Part shown: positions 51,330-62,900 of the stretch, piece by piece
Layout of the letters: each line of letters starts with the position of its first letter
Position numbering within the stretch: the stretch's first letter is position 1
Made by a program: the position numbers and the translations under genes
Assembly (NCBI RefSeq): GCF_014529535.1
Contig: NW_023504022.1
Span: 6,561,132 to 6,625,131 of the forward strand
DNA: 64,000 nucleotides
Direction of reading: 5' to 3'
From: Bradysia coprophila
Lineage: Eukaryota; Arthropoda; Insecta; Diptera; Sciaridae
The notes under the pieces: generated by a model
What the model was told of the DNA's origin: nothing
The model's database searches: none
The model's input: the letters and a program-made list of their open reading frames with translations, nothing else

Positions 51330-51610
51330 TATTAGGTAGTTGGTATCTCAGGAAGTGAGAAAATTGAGAGAAAGAAAAAGACCTCACTAGGCTTATAGCC
51401 GGTCTATTCTTGTTCTTCTCTTTTACGCTCTTTTAACACTGTATTGACATAAAACTATCTGAAGTTTCAAGCGCACTCACCGCACTCCCATTTTGACATT
51501 GACAGTTCTGTCAATCGAAACGGTCTCTCTGTTATCATTATTTTGTGGTGTGTCGTACTATTTACAATGTATCCTCAGCATTCGTGAATGAAATTAACAA
51601 AATTCGTGCA

Positions 51611-54600
51611 ATGAGTGGAACAGCAGCCGAATTGTATTGGTTTCCCAAATATCAAGATCGATTCATAACATGGGGCTCAGAAATCAATTTGTATCAAACC
51701 AAAGAGGAAGTGGCCGGTCAACGTTTACAAACAAGTAACTAATGTGGATCGGTCAACAGGCGAATGCTTTCCTATCGAAAATTTCTCGTTGCAGACATTC
51801 AAATCGTCATTTCGAGTAAGAAAACAGCGACTCTGTTAGCGACAGAGACTCGCTACCAATACATCCGATGCGTAGCCCCTTCGTATCGGGCCAATGAATT
51901 ATGTCTTGGTGTTGGATTGGCCAATGGAAAAGTTGGATTGTGCAATTTTGTGCCTTCAACAGAGAATAACATAGAATTCAGTAAGACGACACACTTGCGT
52001 CCTGCGGTGATTGATTCTTTCAATTTAAATTTTGGACATTTTTGCAGCGCCTAAACAGTCACGGCCTTGCGTTGCATTATCATGGCACGAAAACGAGAAA
52101 AATCTTTTGGCCATTGGACACGATCGCAACCGGAACGATCACTGCATAACTATTTGGGATACCGAACGTGGTGTACCGACCGAAAAGTCAATTTTACATT
52201 TGTCAGGGCTAAGCGAAACTGCACATTCCCTATGCTGGGACAAACAGAATAAGATTTTGGTTGCCGGAATGAGTCACAAATACCTGAAGTTGATGGACTT
52301 GAGACGTGAGTGTCATTGTGGTACATATTACGTTTCGCTGAACCGTTTCGTTTCTATTTCACAGAAAACACTCCGTTCGTCATAACCAACACTCGAGCCG
52401 TGCATGGTGTTTCATTGGCTTCGAATGGCACATACTTGGCCAGCTACATTGACAATATCGTCACCCTATGGGACATCCGAAACATCGACAAATCGATCTC
52501 GGTCTACCAAACGGAAAAGAATATCAACTCGCTGAGCTGGTGTGCCACAAGGTTTGTCGATGTGGAATTGTAAGAAAACGGAAATTGTTCACCTTGCCCT
52601 TTCATAGATCGAGCACACTATCAATCATTCAACGAGACTCGCCCTACGTTCATCTGTACGACCTCCACTCGCCCGTCGAATCCAATGTTGAACCGAGAAT
52701 TATCAAACGCATCGTCGCTCCATTTACATACAAAGCACCAGTCAATTCGCGCAACATAACGCTGAGTAATATATCGTGGCATCCAACCGATGTGGAACGT
52801 CTGTTGGTGTTATCCGGATCGGGAACGATCAGTGACTTTAGTGTACCGCAACGTGTAGCCATGTCATGGGATCCGAATAACAATCTGTGTGGGTCGCTTG
52901 GTGTGAATCTTTACCGTTTGAATTCCACCATGTCACCACCAAATTCGCCCACAACGGCAACGACGACACAATGGGACAAGAGTGCTAAGCATGACGAAAA
53001 GAACAATCAATGCCAGGACGACATTGCGCAAATAATGCATCGCAGAGCGTTAAATGACTACGGCAAATTGGTAAGTGAGAAATGGTTGCGGTGGATGAAT
53101 GTAGCAAAAGCTATGGTCTGCCTTCAATCAAACTCTAATTTCTCTAGCCGGACATTGCGAAGAACGGTGATCTAGCTCCGCACTTAACCTCTGTGTGGAA
53201 TTTGTTAGCGAACATGCAAAAGGAAAGCTATGCACTAGGATTGAAAACCATTCTGGGAGTGAGTAACGAATGCGGTGCTCCGTTACAATATCGAAGCGAA
53301 CAAGTGCAAATTAATTGGGTCGATTTTCCGGCTGGTCCATCGGTTGAAGTGTTCAAGTACGGTTGCACTCCTATCCGATTCGATGTAGTTTTTCACCAGA
53401 AAACATTTTCCGGTTTCAGGAACGAACAACGAGACTTTGCCCAACGACTTTGCGGCTGGACGTTCGACAAAGCGAGTGTGGACAGCTTTCGCAGTTTCAT
53501 CGACGAATTGTGCGTAAAGAAAGTGAGTTACCAGCGGTTTTCAGCCAATGTTTGACGCCTGTAGGAATGAATTTCCCATTTTTCTGTAGGAATACACTCG
53601 GGCTGCTTTGATAGCTTGCTTCCATCTGAAGATCGGTTACGCCATTGAGATCCTGGGACTTGGAGCTGAACGTGTAAGTGACACAAAACCATCATCGTCT
53701 CGTGTAAGGAAGAAAATTATTTATTTTTTTGCAGTGCCAAGACTCGAATCTCCGAATGGTAGCACTCGCTCTATCGGGATTTAGTTTCGAAAAATCGTTG
53801 TGGAGATCACAATGCATGACGGCCTTATCGCAGATAGTGGATCCACATCTTCGAGCCCTGTTCGCATTTCTAACGCCCGACAATGATAGTTACGACATTG
53901 TGCTGGTTAGTAATTGTGAACACTGCAAATGCCCATTTATTTGAGTGAAATCTTCCAATTTGTAGAAAGAGTCCGGCATTTCACTGTCCGATCGCATGGC
54001 ATTCGCATGCCATTATTTGTGTGATACTAAACTGGCCGACTACATAAAAGCCATGATCCAAACGTGTACGGACAGTGGTGATTTGAATGGGCTACAATTG
54101 ACCGGTACATCGGAGGCCGGTATCAACTTAATGCAAAGCTATCTCGATTGGACGGATGATGTACAAACGGTCGCCTTGATATCCATCAAATTTTTGTCAA
54201 AGGACTTGATCGGTCATACACAAGTGGAACATTGGATTTCGAGGTTGGTGTCTCGAGTGTCACAAGTAATGTGTCACTGCTAACTGTTAAATTCACAGCT
54301 ATCGCGAATTGTTGGACATTTGGGGCTTATGGGTTCAACGAGCGAATTTCGATATTTCAATGGGTCAAATACAGCCACAGCCGAGATATGCGAGGTCGGT
54401 GTTTTTGCTGTGCAGTTTCTGTGGCAAAAGGTAATCTAAACTGAATGACCGGAAGACCTTTAAAGTCACCGGAAATAACACAGAATCCTTTTCTGAAGTG
54501 TTTCAGCCTGTCTTCAAGAAGAAGCTCGACTTCGAGCAACTAGTTCATCAACAAATGCTTATAAGGTAGGCAGGTCGTACTGAATCGGAAGCCGAAACGA

Positions 54601-54934
54601 AGAAGTTGAAAATATTTCGCTTCTCTTTTTCAAGCTCTCGTCATGTCCCAGTTGTCGGAAACCGTTACCCCGTTGCTCTTTATGCCTGATGCATATGGGA
54701 ACAACGCTGGGTCTGTCGCTACAGAATCCCACCGGTCACGCAAATTATGGATGGCAATCGAAACCTTTTTCCAAATGGTTTTCATGGTGTCAGAGTTGTC
54801 GGCATGGCGGTCACACCGAACATTTAACGCAATGGTTCAGCCAGCATTTAGAGTGTCCCGTTGCATCGTGTACATGTCGTTGTTTCACTTTGGATTTTTC
54901 CAGTCCGGAAGCGAATAAAGAAACAATTTTCTAG
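51611..54934 (+). CDS. mio: Mio/MIOS, GATOR2 complex subunit (WD repeats and C-terminal zinc domain)
   Basis: Mio is part of GATOR2, which relieves GATOR1 inhibition of TORC1 at the lysosome when amino acids are plentiful. Exons: 51611-51734, 51795-51980, 52048-52305, 52365-52551, 52608-53070, 53148-53522, 53590-53673, 53735-53905, 53966-54243, 54299-54430, 54544-54565, 54635-54934; all phases agree (859 residues, human MIOS 875). It starts MSGTAAELYW like MIOS, has an N-terminal WD propeller (TIWDTERG, TLWDIRNID, SWHPTDVERLL), an alpha-helical middle (LFAFLTPDNDSYD, MAFACHYLCDTKL) and a Cys/His C-terminus (CPSCRKPLPRC..CQSCRHGGH..CPVASCTCRC). The 22-nt exon 11 is the least certain piece: it is the reading that restores the frame and a short linker before CPSC. 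Confidence 0.94.
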
Positions 54935-54961
54935 CGGTTTGCATGAAATCAACTTATTTCC

Positions 54962-56005
54962 TTAAGCGACTGACGATTTAACAGCTACGTACAAGTTAAA
55001 CAGAGTGTACAGAGCGTAAATGTAGTCAGATTGGGTCTTCCCAGCACCAATTGGAATGTCGAAAATCCCGCACACCAATTCAATGTAGAATTTCAGCGAA
55101 CAATTCAAATAGGCGCTCGGAAATCCCAACTGATTCAACATTCTCTCCATTTCGGGCGGCCACTCGGTCATCAGTTTATCGATGTCTTGGGCTGGTTTCG
55201 TGTGAACCACTTGCGGAAACGGATGATTGACATGTAACTTCTGCACTTCCTCGATCCATTTGTCGATGTCTTTTTGCGATTTGGACACAACCGATGATGG
55301 TGGCGCCGGTGCTCGTGGCTGTGTGGTCGATACGGAACGCAGTTTCATGTGTAGAAGAGCTGGATCGCTCTGTTGACCGCTCGGTTCGTCCAGTATCTCA
55401 AGACCCAATTTTTCAATGTGGGACAGAATGGTCGACTTTTCGTTCAGCAATTTCGGCGGCAGGACTTTGAGAAATGCATCAATGTCACCAACGGATGGAA
55501 TGAATTCCGGTATGAATGGTTGAAGGACGTAGTCGATTTCGACTTTTTGAGGAGAATACCTGCAAGGGCGGATGGTAAGTAAATAACAAAATGAAAAATG
55601 AATCTTCGGAATCACCGCAAAATGTACTGGAATATCTCCCTAATATCGGTTGGTACATCTAATTTGTCCCATTCTTTATGGTCGGTTATGAATTGTTTAC
55701 TGTCATGTTGGTCCGTATCACTACTATCGGAATCGGAACCGAAACTATCGACCTTCTGTGGCTGCCTGTTACGCGTCAATGAGCTTGTAGGTCTACGGCT
55801 CTGTCGTCCACTTCCCTGAAACAATTTTTTTTTCTTGTAAAAATGCGATAGTCACTCACTCCTTAAAAGGATAACGTTTTTCTACCGTAGCTTTAGTTAA
55901 GTCCTCATCATCTGGCATAGATTTTCCAATAATTCCAGGTTCAGCAATTGATTTATTGTGACCCGCTCGATCGTCAATTTCAACAACTTCGTCGTAATAT
56001 TCCAT
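54962..56005 (-). CDS. IFT46: Intraflagellar transport protein 46
   Basis: IFT46 is a core subunit of the IFT-B train that moves cargo along cilia; in insects it is expected in sensory neurons. Exons: 56005-55886, 55815-55616, 55559-54962, giving 305 residues (human 304). The body has the family signature FIPEFIPSVGDIDAFLKV, LDEPSGQQSDPALL, IDKWIEEVQKLH, DIDKLMTEWPPE and GIFDIPIGAGKTQSDYIYALY. The N-terminus is acidic and disordered, as in relatives. The exon 1 donor GTAGAA at 55885 keeps the frame; the stronger-looking GTGAGT 26 nt downstream does not, so the model uses the weaker site. The gene is convergent with mio and has an X-box-like site upstream. Confidence 0.92.
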
Positions 56006-56067
56006 ATTTTCGGTGAAACACAATTTATTGTGGCAGTTCCGACTGTTGAGTTACCACATTATGTTGT

Positions 56068-56081
56068 GTTGCTATGGAAAA
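56068..56081 (-). promoter_or_regulatory. RFX X-box-like site upstream of IFT46
   Basis: On the IFT46 strand the site reads TTTTCCATAGCAAC, matching 13 of 14 positions of the X-box consensus RYYNYYWWRRNRAC. It ends 63 nt before the start codon. RFX factors use such sites near the start of ciliary genes in animals. Function here is inferred from match and position. Confidence 0.65.
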
Positions 56082-57410
56082 AATGAAACGACAAACAAAC
56101 CATTGCCAATACAAATTGCAACATAACAACGCGCTCCTTTCCTTATAATATTTTAGAGAATCAAACGCACCAACAACATAAAATGGAAATCAACAAAACG
56201 TTTTCCGTTACCCCCTTCAGTCAATGAACGTATAGTTTCATTGCCTAGTCTCTAGTCCTCTAAACCCTCTCGTCTTCATATGTGAAATAGGGCTTTGATT
56301 TTTATCGCAGTTACTTTCGCACGAATCGAACATAATTTCTACTGACACGAATGACTCATTATGTTACTAAGAACAGAATTAGAGGTCCAGTAATTCGTCA
56401 GTTGGAAATACCCTTGTTATACCATCTATGGGTTTCCTTATTCCTATAGTGACTAAAGTACATAATTCGTCGGTTTCACGAGAAACAAGCACACCCCGCA
56501 CACCCTGCTTTAAAGGCGACGTGTTACGACGAGTTTGCGTATCTAAGACGATATAGATCACTAAAATGACCGCTGGCGTGACGATCGACGCGACGGTTCG
56601 GTTTTGTGTGCAAACTAATGACAACCAACTTTTCTTCTGAGGGAATTCCCCGTATTTAGTTCATTTGCATTCATTTCAAAGAATTGGACGCACCCACTTA
56701 TTCATTACTATGTGAAATTGTGAAGTTGGTTTCAATTAGTTTGCACACTTTTCCCCACCATTCCTCACGTTTCCGTCATCAGTTTCACCAAATGAAGAGA
56801 TCTATTGAGATTGAGTTATGCAACTACAGAAGTCAAAATAATAATTTCCTAAGCAAGTTGCTTCAGAATACACGAGTTCTCGAGTTCACAAAATTTGATC
56901 TCGAATTAATGAATTACTTTTCAGCATCCAATATATGCTACTTTATTCGCTGTCTCACCCGGAAAATTCAACATAAACGTATTAAAAACAAATATTCGAA
57001 CATCTGTTCAAGTGTCAACGTGTAATATTCACCTGTCAACATGTAATATACGATTTCCGTGTAGGTACAACATACACGTAATAAACAACTTCCGTACCCC
57101 CTATATATGTGATGACAATTTTCCGGATGGGATAGCGAATAAAAGACTTTCCTATCGCATGCTAACGAGCTTTCTTAGCAGATGAGAGATTCGCTATAAA
57201 ATCCTTTATAAGTTAGGAACAAAGGATCTTTGATCTGGGCTCCTGCTTCTCAATGGAACAAACCTCCGAAACTGTAATGTAATCTAGGGACAACATTTTT
57301 CATAAACGACCTCGGAAACACGCGACGAAGTCGAGATATCTTAGCAGAATAACCATAACAATCACAGTCTGAACTGTAAAAAAAGTGTTCACTCGCTGTC
57401 AGAGCCTTTT
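56082..57410. other. Spacer, no gene seen
   Basis: Two modest frames (minus 56379-56624, plus 56684-57025) have no recognisable motif. A fragment of the 20103-20331 foldback family is at about 56840-56940 (AAGCAAGTTGCTTCAGAATACA). The rest is AT-rich. Confidence 0.4.
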
Positions 57411-58460
57411 ATAACATATAAGCTCGGGGGAAAAGTGCACCCCAGTCCCCCGTCGGTGCGACCCAGTGGTTCTAGGTGCGACCCAGTGCACCACAGTACT
57501 ACAAAATAATATTTTAGGATCCCTATAATTCAAATAAATCGTATATAATGACATAAAACGCACCCACTCGAACGTTAGCATTTACAGTTATTCCGAATAT
57601 TCTATCAAACGTCAAAATATCGTCAGCCATACATTCCACGCTTGATCTAAAAAAATGTCTCCGATGAAAAAACTAAGCAGGGCAAAAAAAGAAACTCAAA
57701 CGGGACACATTGATAAAACAAGTGCCCAGCAATGAAAGTATACAGAAGGTATGGTCCAATGTCAAAATTTGTATGGAGCGGAGCAAATAGCTATTTCGTT
57801 TATTTCGTCCTCAGACAAACTCAGTTCTCTTTTAAATTTCACCAAAATTATCAAACTCACCAAATGGTTTAACGTAACCTCACACACAGAAAATCTAAAA
57901 TTTTGTACATTTTTGCAATTATCGCAGCTAGAACCCATTTGATCACATTTATTTTGATTCAAACCGATAATGTGTAGGGTCTTCTAGGTGAAGATAGTGA
58001 GCTGGAAAGTAGTATTTGCAAATTAAGTGTGCTATTGAGCAAAAAAAATCCAATTAGAAAATTATTTACACACAACTCATTTAGTCAATAGCACACTTAA
58101 TTTGCAAATACAACTGTCCAGCTCACTGTCTTCACCTAGAAGACCATACACATTATCGATTTGAATTAAAATAAATGTGATCAAATGGTTTCTGGATGCG
58201 ATAATTGCAAAAACACACAAAATTTTAAATTTTCTGTGTCTGAGGTTACGTTAAACCATTTGGTGACTTTGATAATTTTGGTGAAATTTAAAAGAAAACT
58301 GAGTTTGTCTGAGGACGAAATAAACGAAATCGCTATTTGACCCGGCTTATATGGATGTACCATACCTGGTTTGTACTTTCATTGGTGCCCAGGGCCTTTT
58401 TTAACATACAAGGTCGGAGGAAAAATGCACCCAGTCCCCTATCAGTGCACCCCACTGTTT
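57411..58460. repeat. Direct repeat pair flanking a foldback
   Basis: Segments at 57411-57500 and 58392-58470 are same-sense relatives (CCTTTTATAACATA, then GTGCACCCCAGTCCCC versus ATGCACCCAGTCCCC, then GTGCGACCCAGTG versus CCGCCCAGTG). They lie on either side of the 670-bp foldback. They may be one older element split and partly duplicated by the insertion, or two copies. Confidence 0.55.
57723..58392. mobile_element. Foldback element, 670 bp, nearly complete inverted repeat
   Basis: The left arm from TGCCCAGCAATGAAAGTATA pairs with the right arm ending TACTTTCATTGGTGCCCA. Arms of about 330 bp share CCTCAGACAAACTCAG, AAATGGTTTAACGTAACCTC, ATTTGATCACATTTATTTT and AGCACACTTAATTTGCAAAT with their complements. 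The loop is near 58045-58075. The ends match the small foldback at 46780-46960. Confidence 0.85.
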
Positions 58461-58869
58461 ATAAATCCGCCCAGTGAAAAACTCATTGTAATCTGTCACA
58501 TAATTTGTTTCTTCAAATTTAATCTAATTATTTTAGCGCTGCAATTCAAAACTAATCATCCGCTGTAATTCAAAGCTGCGCCTATATTTTTGTATTTATT
58601 TGATAATTGCTGATAATTTCATCGGCAGCGAGACATGAATTAAGAGGGGTTAAGAGGGCCGTCCTAGGACGTTGGAGTTTACATCGCGCGTAAGCGTAAG
58701 AGAAATAGAACGTTTTGAAAGCAGAATATCTCAAAATTTGCCATTTTGTCAATTATTGTGAATGACGCTGCGCGAAATCCCTACCTGCCGACATGTTTCA
58801 AAACAAAAACGTCATTTCACAACAGAAAGTCCTTAGTGGTTAACACGATAACAAATTACCGAAAAACAA

Positions 58870-59908
58870 ATGTCGAACATAAAAACAAACTTGAAAGAAG
58901 CTTCTTGCGATTTGCTGGTCAAATTCGTCGGTGATGTGAAGGAATACATATCAAATGAAATTAATTTGTGTGACATCCCATGGAAGATCAAAATAATCCA
59001 GGGAAAAGATAACAACGAAATCGTAATCGAAGCGGTTTTGACATTATCATTGTCAAATAATTTGGCAAGTAGTAAATGGACGTGCGATGCTAAGGCAACA
59101 GTTTCAATACGTTCGTTTGCCACGAATCAACAATTCAACGAGATGAGCATTCCAAGGACACAATTCAGCAACAACTGTTTGTGGAGCCAACCAGTTGGAA
59201 GTTATCAGAGCAGCTAGTTTGGAGCAGTACAAGAACGATGATTACATTACGTTTAACGTACAACTGGTCGTAAATCCCGTGCTTTATACAACACCTCATA
59301 AAATCGACCACTCGCTAGCCAACTTCCAATTCGAAGTCGACAACGTTAGTCAACTTGATGGAGCTGGCCAATATTCACCTGAAATTAAAGTTCGTGGCAC
59401 AACTTGGACAGTGAACGTTCGGAAGAGCAACTATTTGCAAGTTTATTTGTTTCACACGGGAAACAACATGAACGAGAACTGGTTGTGGAAGGTCAAATGT
59501 TCGATGACATTGCTGTCATTCAACAAGGTAGTCGATTCAATCAACAAGAATTTTGACAAAGATTTTTGTATCGGCGTTCCAGCTTGGGGATACGAGAGCT
59601 TTATTTCGTGGGATAAGTTCGTGGATCCAGCAAATGAATACGTGCGAAACGATAAGGCCGTTTTCGAGTTCTGTTTAGAATCTGAGCCACCGAAACCGTT
59701 ATGGAACTTTGAAGAAAAGCCATCGAAGGTGAGGAAATTGGAGTGTACAATTTGTTTGCAAGACAACATGAATCGTGAGCTATCAGCAACGAAATGTGGC
59801 CACTTGTTTTGCAACAGTTGCATCAGAGCTGCAATTGGCGAACACAAAAGGTGTCCAAATTGTAATGCTGCTGCCGAATTAAATGATATTCGAAGAGTTT
59901 TTCTCTAA
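58870..59908 (+). CDS. MATH-MATH-RING protein, interrupted by a frameshift
   Basis: A frame from ATG 58870 (115 codons, stop 59217) and an overlapping second frame to 59908 together read as one protein. The first frame gives most of a MATH/TRAF-like domain (KWTCDAKATVSIRSF, NNCLW). The second gives the end of that domain (LEQYKNDDYITFNVQL), a second MATH domain (TWTVNVRKSNYLQVYL, WKVKCSMTLLSF, FISWDKFVDPANEYVRNDKAVFEF) and a C-terminal C3HC4 RING (CTICLQDN..CGHLFCNSC..CPNC) ending RRVFL. The shift is +1 (or -2) in about 59170-59215; no intron fits. A RING-type E3 that recruits substrates through MATH is the likely role. It is a broken gene, an assembly error, or two genes, in that order of doubt. 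Confidence 0.75.
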
Positions 59909-62900
59909 ATCATGGCACTATCGTTTGGCTAAACATTGTGCCTTTACGTGTTCAATGTCTTCAAACTGGCGCTTCCATTAAAAATTGAAATATTTTCGAG
60001 ATAACTTTTCTATTTTTTAAACTTACTGTCACTGATGAATCTTGCGAACAAAAATTCAACCATACCCAGTGAAAGAAGTATTCTGTGAAGACAGCAGTGT
60101 AATTTTAAATTCTTTTGCGCGAAATTCAAATACTGTACACCGAAGCGCCTTGCGTGATTGAATCCAGTCGATCTCACATGTCTACATAAAAGCGAAGTTA
60201 GAGATGCATGCGAGATAAAATGAAAATTCGGCAAAGCGATTGCTTAAGTAAGTAAGTAAGTATCCTGAGGCCGAAGGAGTGTCTCCGGTTGGGTAAGGGA
60301 CTGGTATTACCTCTGTTAAGGGTTCTTGCTCACGTTGTCGTATCTATTAAAATACGTAGCTCTCAAAGCGTCAACTCAAATCTGTGGAGCTCTGAGCTCT
60401 CAAGATTTTAACTCAAATCCCTCAAATCGAAAAAGGACATAACTTTTCAATGGACTTACAGTACAGTAAAGAACTCTCTACATGACTCTCTTTTTCTAAA
60501 TTTCTTATTTCTCCCACTTCCCTCATTTCTATATATATTAGAACAACTGTTATGTCCATCCATGCTAACATCCGTTTGACAATTATTTTTCCGAATTTCT
60601 GTAAATCTGTTTGAAATGATCTCATTGCCACCAGCGTTACAATAGTTTCACTCTTTTAGTTCCACTTTTTTTGTGGCCTTCATTGCCTTATCATTTTAAA
60701 GTGAACTAAAAATTTAAAATTTTTGCCACTTTACAGACTCTCATTAAATTTATACCTGTATCGGTTCAAAAAAATGTTGTTTATTTTGTGGCTGATCATA
60801 TTAGAGAGGCTAAGCAGCCATTAAAAAAATCGGTTCTAATGCTTGGCTCAGTGCTATGGTAGGACTCAACCAAGGTATTTTTTAGGATTTGATGTCGGTC
60901 GTTAGTACAAATTGAGGGCACTAATTAGTGGCGTAATGGATTTTCGTGAAAAACACAATAAAAATTTGTTTGTAATAATACCGATCGCCAGCACTAATTA
61001 GTCATTAGTTCTATAGTTCGTTTTTCAAAAAAAAAGTAGGTTTCTATCTTAGACTAACCATACATAAATTAGCACAAAATATAATATGTAAATGTGCCTA
61101 TTAGAGTGATCAGATTTGAAAGCCAGTATAGTCTTACCTACAGCCCATTTGAACTGTTTATGGTGCATTTGTTAGGTTTTTTTATCTGTAAACAGTTCCA
61201 ATGCATACGCATAAGCTCGAGTACGAAGTATAACATTGTGAATGTTATGCAAATCGATCGAAAGCTTGTTATTTAGATCTATACTCGTTTTCAAATCACA
61301 ATACGCTAAAAATCTTATTAATCGATCATTTCAATTTACCCTGCCTTTAATGGATTTTACATGCTGAGGGCGTCGAAAGTAGTGCTTGAAACACGAAAAG
61401 TACGGTTTTCGACGCATGTAGCGTGTAAATTAAATTGTTTTGATGTCGGTATTGCTCAATATCGACATCAAAACAATTTAATTCCTGTTCACTGCCAGTA
61501 TCCTATACAATACCCTCTCGCACATACCAATTTTGCTTAACCTGAGACGAAAAGCTCAGGGGCGCAAATTGCAAGAACCGGACATCTGCACACAAACCAA
61601 AACAGGACTCCTTTTCACATTCACTAAATCACAAAGAAACTATCCTTCGGAACGACAAATAGAGCTATAGCTCTTCCCTTGCCCACACATCACGTAAAGT
61701 GACAAAAAAGAAGAAAGAAAAGCTGTTTCGACCTCGAGAACTAACGGCGGTCACTGGTCAGAGTGGACTGACCATCTTCAGTTGCTTCCGCTAGCCTCTT
61801 ACACAAGACAGCAGCAAAACGTTCCATGAACAAGTGTAGGATAGTTTGCATTGAGAAATTGCCATCTGCTGATGGAAAATTTGGGGAAATAGCGGAAAGC
61901 TGCTAAGAAATCACCAAAAAATGCAGCAAAGCAAACAAAAGAACTGAGCCTGAGCTTCAAAAGCAAAAAATAAAAATAAAAATTCTCATGCGCCGCACTC
62001 ACGTCACCAACCGTCTGATCCGCTCATTTTCACCATTCATCCATCCAGCGAAAATTGCACAATCACCGGCAAAACAGCAACAACGACAACGAAACAACGA
62101 AATGGAAAAACGGAAAAACAATGCGAAAATCTCGCGAAAAACTTCGATTGAAGTCAATTTGACTGAAAATGTTTCTTAGCCTTCTGTGTAGCAACAATAC
62201 TAGACGTGATACAATGTGTAGACGAAAATCTCGTAGTGAGTGAAGTATGGCCTCAAGCTACACTAATTGGCCCAAAATTCCGGATGACGAAACTCTATTT
62301 ACAGAGAATGACTCGCCAGCACTCAATCTGTAAAGATCAACCATTCGCCTTCAAAACACAAACGTTGAAACTCAATTTGTAGGGAATGACTCGCTATAGC
62401 ACTCGATCTGCAAAGATCAACTTTAGTCGGCTTTACAATGGAAACATCAGAAAAGAGACTAAATCCAGTCTTTAAAGTCATAAACCGTAACTGAATCTAC
62501 GAAATTACAATTACGAGTGAAGTAACAGTATAAGCAAAACTATGATGACTGCTAAAGCGATCAACAGCGAGTGAAGCACAACAGCAAACGACAAAATCAT
62601 TGGTCGAAAATGACACTTGCAAGAAGTGACTCACAAGCACTCGACTTGCAAAGACTGACCTCAATCCTCAACACAAAGAAACATTTCCGTTTTCCGTTTT
62701 CGCTTTCGCTTTCCGCAATCTGCTTTCCTCCCTAACTCCAATCATTCACTCTTGGTCCGTGAGGGTATTGGTCGGGACCACACTTTATTGTACGAAATAC
62801 CAGTCTATCTTTGCCATATACAAAAAATCAATTTTAAATTTTTAAACAGTTTTTGCTCATCATAAATTTCGGATGGGGCCGACGAAACTCACCTAAAAAA

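Noticed and set aside
54643..54918. 91-codon plus-strand frame starting MSQLSETV
   Set aside because: It is an out-of-frame shadow of the last mio exon, whose true frame carries the CPSC..CRHGGH zinc motifs.
55833..55859. Stronger-looking GTGAGT donor for IFT46 exon 1
   Set aside because: It puts exon 2 in a frame that stops after 13 codons; the GTAGAA donor at 55885 gives the full IFT46 frame.
56379..56624. 81-codon minus-strand frame with a hydrophobic stretch
   Set aside because: No recognisable motif, no splice partners and no conserved context.
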